A DNA stretch of 64,000 bases from Parabacteroides sp. AM08-6 (GTDB taxonomy: Bacteria > Bacteroidota > Bacteroidia > Bacteroidales > Tannerellaceae), in contig NZ_QRMP01000007.1 in the NCBI RefSeq assembly GCF_003473295.1, positions 63,299-127,298 on the forward strand. The letters are read 5' to 3'. A model generated the notes under the pieces. It was not told where the DNA came from, made no database searches, and saw only the letters and a list, made by a program, of their open reading frames with translations. Positions 59,979-64,000 of the stretch are shown here, one piece after another. Both the position numbers and the translations under genes were made by a program. Every line of letters starts with the position of its first letter. Within the stretch, counting starts at the first letter, position 1.

Positions 59979-60911
59979 ATGGAACAGATATTTATAAAAA
60001 CAATAGACGACCTCAGGCAGACGGTAAAGGTGAATGCTTCGCTTTCGTTTGTGGTACTGAAACCGTATTTGGATGATGCTTTTGAAAAATATTTGTTGCC
60101 CTATCTGGGTGAAACGTTGGTTGAACGATTGGCGGAAGAAAATGTAACGGTTCTGGATGCCAAGGCCCGTGTTTTGATAACCCGTGCCTTGGGGCCGTTG
60201 GCTATTGCTTTGGCCAGTCCTGAACTGGGTGTGTTGATAGGAGACAGCGGACATACGGTTACAAGGAATGAAAAGTTTACTGTTGCCAGCGATTCCAAAA
60301 TAATCAGGAGCGAAGAAAGCATGCAGGAACGTGGGTGGGATAATCTGGAAAGATTGTTGGAACTCCTATCCGCCAATGAGGTAAGGTATCCGGAATGGAA
60401 AGAAAGTTTGTACTACAAGCGGCGTTCTACCGGTAATTATCTGAATACGGCCCGCGAGTTTCAGGAATTGGGAAAGGTAAATATCGGATATTCCAGACTG
60501 ACATTCGAGCGATTCCGGCCGTTGCTGGAGGCGCTTTATATGAAACTGGCCAGATGGATAGGAACGGAATTGGACAAATCGCTAAGGGAAGAAATACTTC
60601 GCCCGTCTGACCCGGTGCGGCAAGAACTGATAGAATATATCCGGGTGTGGCTGGCCATGAATGTCGCAAAGCTGCATACCAGCCAGACTACGCGTGTGCA
60701 ACGGACGGCTGCCGGACAGTTGGAGTTCCGGCCTGTAATTTATCCGTTGTATGCCGACCCCGCCGACAATGGCAATTTTTATGCGGAACAGGTAACGGCC
60801 ATAGAAGCGGTAATAACCGATTACATGACCGATTATGCAGTGGAGCTTGGACTACCTGTCCCGGTGAAATTGGATTTTAATTCTATTGACAAACACATAT
60901 TTTTAGCATGA
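59979..60911 (+). CDS. Head-tail adaptor-like protein (DUF6712 type)
   Basis: A 310-aa helical protein (PYLDDAFEKYLLPYLGETLVERLAEE; RALGPLAIALASPELGVLIGDSGHTVTRNEK) like the DUF6712 family placed after the portal in Bacteroidetes phages. Probably a connector component. Overlaps the next gene by 4 bp. Confidence 0.7.
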   Translation: MEQIFIKTIDDLRQTVKVNASLSFVVLKPYLDDAFEKYLLPYLGETLVERLAEENVTVLDAKARVLITRALGPLAIALASPELGVLIGDSGHTVTRNEKFTVASDSKIIRSEESMQERGWDNLERLLELLSANEVRYPEWKESLYYKRRSTGNYLNTAREFQELGKVNIGYSRLTFERFRPLLEALYMKLARWIGTELDKSLREEILRPSDPVRQELIEYIRVWLAMNVAKLHTSQTTRVQRTAAGQLEFRPVIYPLYADPADNGNFYAEQVTAIEAVITDYMTDYAVELGLPVPVKLDFNSIDKHIFLA

Positions 60912-61705
60912 GAAAGATTTCTATCGGGAAAAAAGACTACACGGTTCCGGGCGATTGGAACGAATTTACAGCCGAACAGCTTTGTTTTTTGGCTACTGTT
61001 TTAAATACGAGATGTACCGGACAGGAGGTGAAGTTGAAACTCCTGTTGTTTTGCCTTGAAGCACGGGTACGCCGGTACAAGCGTGCAGACGGAAACGGCT
61101 TTAGCTTGGTTTTACCTGGTGGAAACGTCTGGTTGACGCCTACACAACTTTCCGTGTTAAGCACGGTATTTGATTTCTTGTTTTCTGAAACGGGCAAAGG
61201 TGTTGAATTGGATATTCGGTTGACACGGAATCCTTTTCCTATACATGTTACAAATAAAATGACGCTTGTCGGTCCTGATGATGCGCTAACCAATATAAGC
61301 TATGGACAGTTTATCATGTTACAGAGCTGGCAACAGCAAATGAAACAGGACTTCGAAAAAGCATTGGATAGTTTCCTTTCGGTTATATGGAAAGATGGTA
61401 TGTTTACCACCTGTGATGACGGAAAGGCTGTTTGGTTCCGGGATGTTGAACCGGCTGTGAAAATGGTTATGTTCTGGTATTTTATCGGAAGTATGCGGTT
61501 TATACAAGAGAAGTTCCCGCGTGTATTTCCAGGTGGAGAAGGTGACGGGTACGATGTTTTTGATATGCAGCAACGGATAGTTGATGAAATGGCTTCCGGT
61601 GACGTGACGAAAAAAGATTTGGTAAAACAAAGCCTTCTGTATGATGCGCTTTATACGCTGGAAATGGCGATAGAGCGGGATGAGAAGGCAAAACAGAATA
61701 AGTGA
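60908..61705 (+). CDS. Late protein following the adaptor
   Basis: A 265-aa protein (IGKKDYTVPGDWNEFTAEQLCFLATVLNTRCTGQEVKLKLLL) of a type common next to adaptors in Bacteroides phages; the helical C-terminal half (DMQQRIVDEMASGDVTKKDLVKQ) might act as an assembly chaperone. Function not recognised. Translationally coupled to the adaptor. Confidence 0.65.
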   Translation: MRKISIGKKDYTVPGDWNEFTAEQLCFLATVLNTRCTGQEVKLKLLLFCLEARVRRYKRADGNGFSLVLPGGNVWLTPTQLSVLSTVFDFLFSETGKGVELDIRLTRNPFPIHVTNKMTLVGPDDALTNISYGQFIMLQSWQQQMKQDFEKALDSFLSVIWKDGMFTTCDDGKAVWFRDVEPAVKMVMFWYFIGSMRFIQEKFPRVFPGGEGDGYDVFDMQQRIVDEMASGDVTKKDLVKQSLLYDALYTLEMAIERDEKAKQNK

Positions 61706-61752
61706 TTCAGGGTGTTTTCATAGCATTAGATTGTTAGATTGTAATTGTTGGG

Positions 61753-61783
61753 CCGCTCTGCCTGTGAAGGTGGGGCGGTTTTA
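61753..61783 (+). terminator. Terminator closing the head operon
   Basis: CCGCTCTGCC pairs with GGTGGGGCGG through three G-T pairs, followed by TTTT. It lies about 50 bp after the last head gene. Confidence 0.75.
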
Positions 61784-61800
61784 ATTATAATTAACGATAT

Positions 61801-61847
61801 AATATGCAAATGGATATTGTGTAATATGCAAATGAATATTATCTTTG
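61801..61847 (+). promoter_or_regulatory. Promoter with tandem operator-like repeats
   Basis: AATATGCAAATGGATATT (61801-61818) is repeated as AATATGCAAATGAATATT (61823-61840), a 22-bp period. The second copy runs into the -7 box TATCTTTG (61840-61847), with ATTG 20 nt upstream (61816-61819). A regulator bound to both sites would block the promoter. Transcription would start about 5 bp before the ATG at 61858, giving a nearly leaderless mRNA. Confidence 0.6.
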
Positions 61848-61857
61848 TATCGTTATC

Positions 61858-62046
61858 ATGATGACGCTCGAAGGGCTAAAGGCCCGGATGGAAGAATTGA
61901 TTGGCCAATTAGAATTCCATTCCCGTTTCTTCTCCATGATTTTGGCCGATGAAATGGCGACGGAAGCGGAACTACTTGAAGCGATTGATGAAATGCTTGA
62001 TGAGTTTATCGAATTGAGTGAACAAATTAAAAAGCTTCAGAGTTGA
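61858..62046 (+). CDS. Small acidic helical protein
   Basis: A 62-aa, strongly acidic coiled-coil protein (LEGLKARMEELIGQLEFH; MATEAELLEAIDEMLDEFIELSEQIKKL). It has its own repressible-looking promoter and terminator. Function unknown; small acidic phage proteins of this kind sometimes act as inhibitors or antirepressors. Confidence 0.65.
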   Translation: MMTLEGLKARMEELIGQLEFHSRFFSMILADEMATEAELLEAIDEMLDEFIELSEQIKKLQS

Positions 62047-62047
62047 A

Positions 62048-62084
62048 CAGACGAGGGAACCCCGGCCGGAGTTCCCTTTGTCTG
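62048..62084 (+). terminator. Terminator after the small acidic gene
   Basis: CAGAC...AGGGAAC pairs with GTTCCCT...GTCTG around a GC-rich loop, with an A/T-rich tail. It follows the stop codon by 1 bp. Confidence 0.65.
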
Positions 62085-62110
62085 ATCAATTTTAAATTAG
62101 GAGGATTAAT

Positions 62111-62539
62111 ATGAATGCAGATCAGAAACTAAAAGACTTAATGGCTGAGTTCCGTTCATTGGATACGGAAGCAGACAAATCCGTATTTGATGCTAAGATG
62201 AAACAGGTGTTGGCGGAAATGACCCCGGAAGAACGAAAAGATTTTCGGAAGGCTTTTTTAGCTTCTTCCAAACGTACTGTGGAAGAAGCTAAAGAGATTA
62301 AAGAAGAAGTTGAAATGAAGTTGTTATTGAGTGGAGTTGATACTTATCTGTCCTTATCACAAATCGCTCAGGATTATTTTGGGAAAAGTAGAAGTTGGCT
62401 TTATCAACGTATTAATGGTTCTAATGTTAATGGAAAACCGGCACAATTTACTCCTGAAGAAAAAATGCAGTTATCTAATGCTCTGTTGGATATTAGTAAT
62501 CGGATAAAGAATACTGCTTTAAAATTGAAAGTAGGATGA
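62111..62539 (+). CDS. DUF5053-like protein
   Basis: A 142-aa protein with a charged helical first half (VLAEMTPEERKDFRKAFLASSKRTVEEAKEIKEEVEMK) and an HTH-like second half (LSLSQIAQDYFGKSRSWLYQRINGSNVNGKPAQFTPEEK), as in the DUF5053 family of Bacteroides mobile elements. The HTH suggests DNA binding. AGGAGG lies upstream of its ATG. It is the last gene before the cassette array. Confidence 0.75.
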   Translation: MNADQKLKDLMAEFRSLDTEADKSVFDAKMKQVLAEMTPEERKDFRKAFLASSKRTVEEAKEIKEEVEMKLLLSGVDTYLSLSQIAQDYFGKSRSWLYQRINGSNVNGKPAQFTPEEKMQLSNALLDISNRIKNTALKLKVG

Positions 62540-62565
62540 TTTTTCGTGTACGGGTGTAGATTTTT

Positions 62566-62596
62566 TTTGCCATTCCAAAAAGTTTTCTCAACTTTG
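62566..62596 (+). promoter_or_regulatory. Rightward promoter 1 of the cassette array
   Basis: TTTG (62566-62569), a 19-nt spacer starting CCATTCCAAAAAGTTT, then CAACTTTG (62589-62596). The spacer sequence is nearly the same as at 63274 and 63982. No matching leftward -7 box is present in this first copy. Confidence 0.65.
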
Positions 62597-62620
62597 CGGT
62601 GCCCAATAAAAACAAGACAT

Positions 62621-62695
62621 GAATCCCTATACAGTGTAACAGGTAGTCAATCCTGTTTCGGTTATGTTTCCGATGGGCGCACTGTATAGGGATTC
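62621..62695 (+). ncRNA. 75-nt structured leader closed by a 16-bp stem
   Basis: GAATCCCTATACAGTG (62621-62636) pairs perfectly with CACTGTATAGGGATTC (62680-62695). Inside are AACAGG/CCTGTT and TCGG/CCGA hairpins, giving a three-way-junction shape. It ends 11 nt before the ATG at 62707, so folding could control translation. Confidence 0.6.
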
Positions 62696-62706
62696 GCCAT
62701 TTATAT

Positions 62707-63138
62707 ATGTTGACAGGGAAACAATACGAGATAGCCGATAAAATACTAAATGCTATTAATCAGTTTGGTGGTCGTTGTAATATGGACCAGTTTTACAAAG
62801 CCCTTCCTGATTACGATAATCATACGATGGATTATGAATATATGAAGGAAATGCTTATGAAGCAATTTCATGCGATTGAATATATGGGAGAAGATGAATA
62901 TTGGCTGATGATGACCGGTGAAGGGCAAAATATTATTTCTACAGGATTGAAAGAGTATCAGCAGAAATCGGCTAATAAGGAAGAACTGGAAAATACAAAG
63001 TTAAAACTGGATGTGACTAATGGATGGGCATCCCTGTTTAAATTCGCTTGGTGGGTTTTGGCAGCTATAACAGGTGCCGTAGTAGATAGTTTAGTAGGAA
63101 ACCCGATAGGAAAGCTAATACATAGATTAATCGAATAG
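62707..63138 (+). CDS. Cassette 1 protein: winged-helix-like with C-terminal membrane helix
   Basis: A 143-aa protein. Residues 1-75 look like a winged helix (KQYEIADKILNAINQFGGRCNMDQFYKALPD; YWLMMTGEGQNIISTGL). A short linker leads to a hydrophobic segment (SLFKFAWWVLAAITGAVVDSLVG). A sensor head on a membrane helix recalls small effectors of conflict systems, but that is inference. It overlaps the convergent small gene by 74 bp. Confidence 0.68.
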   Translation: MLTGKQYEIADKILNAINQFGGRCNMDQFYKALPDYDNHTMDYEYMKEMLMKQFHAIEYMGEDEYWLMMTGEGQNIISTGLKEYQQKSANKEELENTKLKLDVTNGWASLFKFAWWVLAAITGAVVDSLVGNPIGKLIHRLIE

Positions 63139-63235
63139 GATTGATTGCGCGTATTGTGTTTTCTATACGAGTGATACGGCGATTTAGAGCCTGTTGTTCC
63201 TGCTTTATCTGGTATAAGTCATAATCTGTATTCAT
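63065..63235 (-). CDS. Cassette 1 convergent mini-gene, membrane protein
   Basis: A 56-aa protein starting MNTDYDLYQIKQEQQ, with a coiled coil (QALNRRITRIENTIRAI) and a C-terminal transmembrane helix (LIYVLAFLSGFLLNYLL). The frame opens 20 codons further upstream but those lie in the promoter. The leftward promoter sits only about 18 bp upstream, so the mRNA leader is about 10 nt. Confidence 0.62.
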   Translation of the reverse strand: MNTDYDLYQIKQEQQALNRRITRIENTIRAINPIRLIYVLAFLSGFLLNYLLRHLL

Positions 63236-63252
63236 ATCGCATTTCTTTTTCA

Positions 63253-63300
63253 CAAAGATACGCGGTTTCTTTGCCATTCCAAAAAGTTTCACCATATTTG
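63253..63300. promoter_or_regulatory. Bidirectional promoter block
   Basis: Leftward: TTTG (63283-63280 on the minus strand), 19 nt, TATCTTTG (63260-63253). Rightward: TTTG (63270-63273), 19 nt, CATATTTG (63293-63300). The two promoters overlap, so only one polymerase can probably bind at a time. The block is repeated almost unchanged at 63961-64000. Confidence 0.78.
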
Positions 63301-63327
63301 CTATGCGATAAGAAACTGAAAGAAACT

Positions 63328-63400
63328 GAGTGCATGCGGTGATTTTCAGAAAAGATATACCAATTGGTGGAAAAAGCCTACAAAGTACGGGAATGCACTC
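63328..63400 (+). ncRNA. 73-nt leader closed by an inverted repeat
   Basis: GAGTGCAT (63328-63335) pairs with ATGCACTC (63393-63400), with a CCAATTGG palindrome inside. Its size and place match the leader of cassette 1, although the sequence is different. Confidence 0.5.
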
Positions 63401-63424
63401 TCGGAAATGTGGGCTTTATTGTTT

Positions 63425-63766
63425 ATGGAACTGAAAGAATTTATTAAATCTACGATAACTCAGCTATCTGAGGCTGTATATGAATTGAATGATGAATTGA
63501 AGGACAAAGGAGTAGTAGTAAACCCATGTTTTGCGGCAGGTTCAAACTTTGATACACTTGATAGTGGTGAAGGCATTATTGTTTCATCTGTAGATTTTGA
63601 TTTACAAGTTAGTACTTCAGAAGTGAAGGAAAATGGTGGTAAGATAGGTGTATTAGCCAGTGTTGTGGGTATAGGCGTTTCAAGAAAAGAGGGTAGTAAT
63701 GGAAATGAAGCGAACCGAATAAGGTTCAAACTTCCTGTTGTGTTGCCTTATAAGAAGCCTTATTGA
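63425..63766 (+). CDS. Cassette 2: Trypco2-like domain protein
   Basis: A 113-aa protein starting MELKEFIKSTITQLSEAV (ATG 63407 would add six residues). An N-terminal helix is followed by a beta-sandwich with VDFDLQVSTSEVKENGGKIGV and FKLPVVLP. This pattern matches the trypsin-co-occurring domain 2 (Trypco2) family described in bacterial conflict and immune loci, where it accompanies trypsin-like proteases or other effectors. No protease is seen here. The gene overlaps the convergent mini-gene by 7 bp. Confidence 0.65.
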   Translation: MELKEFIKSTITQLSEAVYELNDELKDKGVVVNPCFAAGSNFDTLDSGEGIIVSSVDFDLQVSTSEVKENGGKIGVLASVVGIGVSRKEGSNGNEANRIRFKLPVVLPYKKPY

Positions 63767-63948
63767 CGCATTCTTTCTTGAAATGTCAGGCCTTCTTTAA
63801 TATACAATTCAATATCTTGGGCTGAAATACTAACGGTGAAGCCTTTCTCTTTTCCTTCGTGGGCTTTAATGGCATACTTGACACAACGTTCGCGAAGGCG
63901 TTGTTCTCTGAATGTACGAAAATAATTAATGAGTGATTTCATATTCAA
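63760..63948 (-). CDS. Cassette 2 convergent mini-gene
   Basis: A 62-aa basic protein (MKSLINYFRTFREQRLRERCVKYAI; FTVSISAQDIELYIKEGLTF) with a helical first half and a short beta segment. Similar short proteins occur near mobile-element ends in Bacteroidales. The leftward promoter at 63961-63991 is about 12 bp upstream. Confidence 0.62.
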   Translation of the reverse strand: MNMKSLINYFRTFREQRLRERCVKYAIKAHEGKEKGFTVSISAQDIELYIKEGLTFQERMRQ

Positions 63949-63960
63949 ATTGTTTTTTCA

Positions 63961-64000
63961 CAAAGATACGCGGTTTCTTTGCCATATCAAAAAGTTTTCC
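63961..64000. promoter_or_regulatory. Second bidirectional promoter block, cut by window edge
   Basis: Leftward: TTTG (63991-63988), 19 nt, TATCTTTG (63968-63961). Rightward: TTTG at 63978-63981 with the same spacer start; its -7 box lies beyond the window. This shows that a third cassette begins just outside. Confidence 0.72.

Overview
The window looks like a chromosome segment of a Bacteroidales bacterium (Bacteroides/Parabacteroides type). The evidence is the rimO gene, the Bat aerotolerance operon in its Bacteroidales order (MoxR, DUF58, BatA, BatB, BatD, BatE), starts that mostly lack a Shine-Dalgarno sequence, and many matches to the Bacteroidales promoter consensus (TTTG at -33, 19-21 nt, TAnnTTTG at -7). 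Host genes fill bases 1 to about 18,700: an MBL-fold hydrolase cut by the left edge, rimO, an HU protein and a membrane-spanning HU-LysM fusion, the moxR-bat operon (with a 41-bp tandem repeat inside it), a PAP2 phosphatase, a small HTH protein, a tandem universal stress protein, an Hpt plus hybrid kinase pair, and marC.

From about 18.8 kb to the right edge the DNA is a prophage. It opens with a tyrosine integrase behind a textbook promoter. A leftward block follows: a lipoprotein, an EVE-like/PD-(D/E)XK nuclease (a likely defence cargo pair), and an S24-type repressor. Between the repressor and the rightward early operon lie three operator-like palindromes overlapping the early promoter. The early region (23.2-46.5 kb) carries recombination and replication functions: a RecA-like NTPase, RecB-like nuclease, NinB- and NinG-like proteins, SF2 helicase, DUF4373-type initiator, two N6-adenine methyltransferases, a PAPS-reductase-like ATP pyrophosphatase, a second tyrosine recombinase and a 1,321-aa primase-helicase. 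It also holds a homing endonuclease, several structured non-coding islands and two strange interrupted tRNA(Leu)-like genes that share a leader hairpin.

At 46.7-47.05 kb an AT-rich gap carries ten copies of an 8-mer and a perfect 27-bp inverted repeat around a rightward promoter; it may be a replication origin, an invertible late promoter, or both. The late region (47.1-61.7 kb) has an unusual order: S49 protease, scaffold, major capsid protein with a C-terminal Ig-like domain, accessory proteins, terminases, RadC, lysis genes (holin, P5-like hydrolase, candidate u-spanin), portal and adaptor. No tail genes are present, so the prophage must continue to the right.

The last 1.5 kb (62.55-64.0 kb) is the most novel-looking part. 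It is a repeating arrangement of tiny convergent gene pairs separated by an almost identical block of about 45 bp that carries two overlapping, oppositely directed Bacteroidales promoters. Each rightward gene follows a 73-75-nt leader closed by an inverted repeat, and one encodes a Trypco2-like protein, a family linked to bacterial conflict systems. It resembles an expandable rack of cargo (moron) cassettes.
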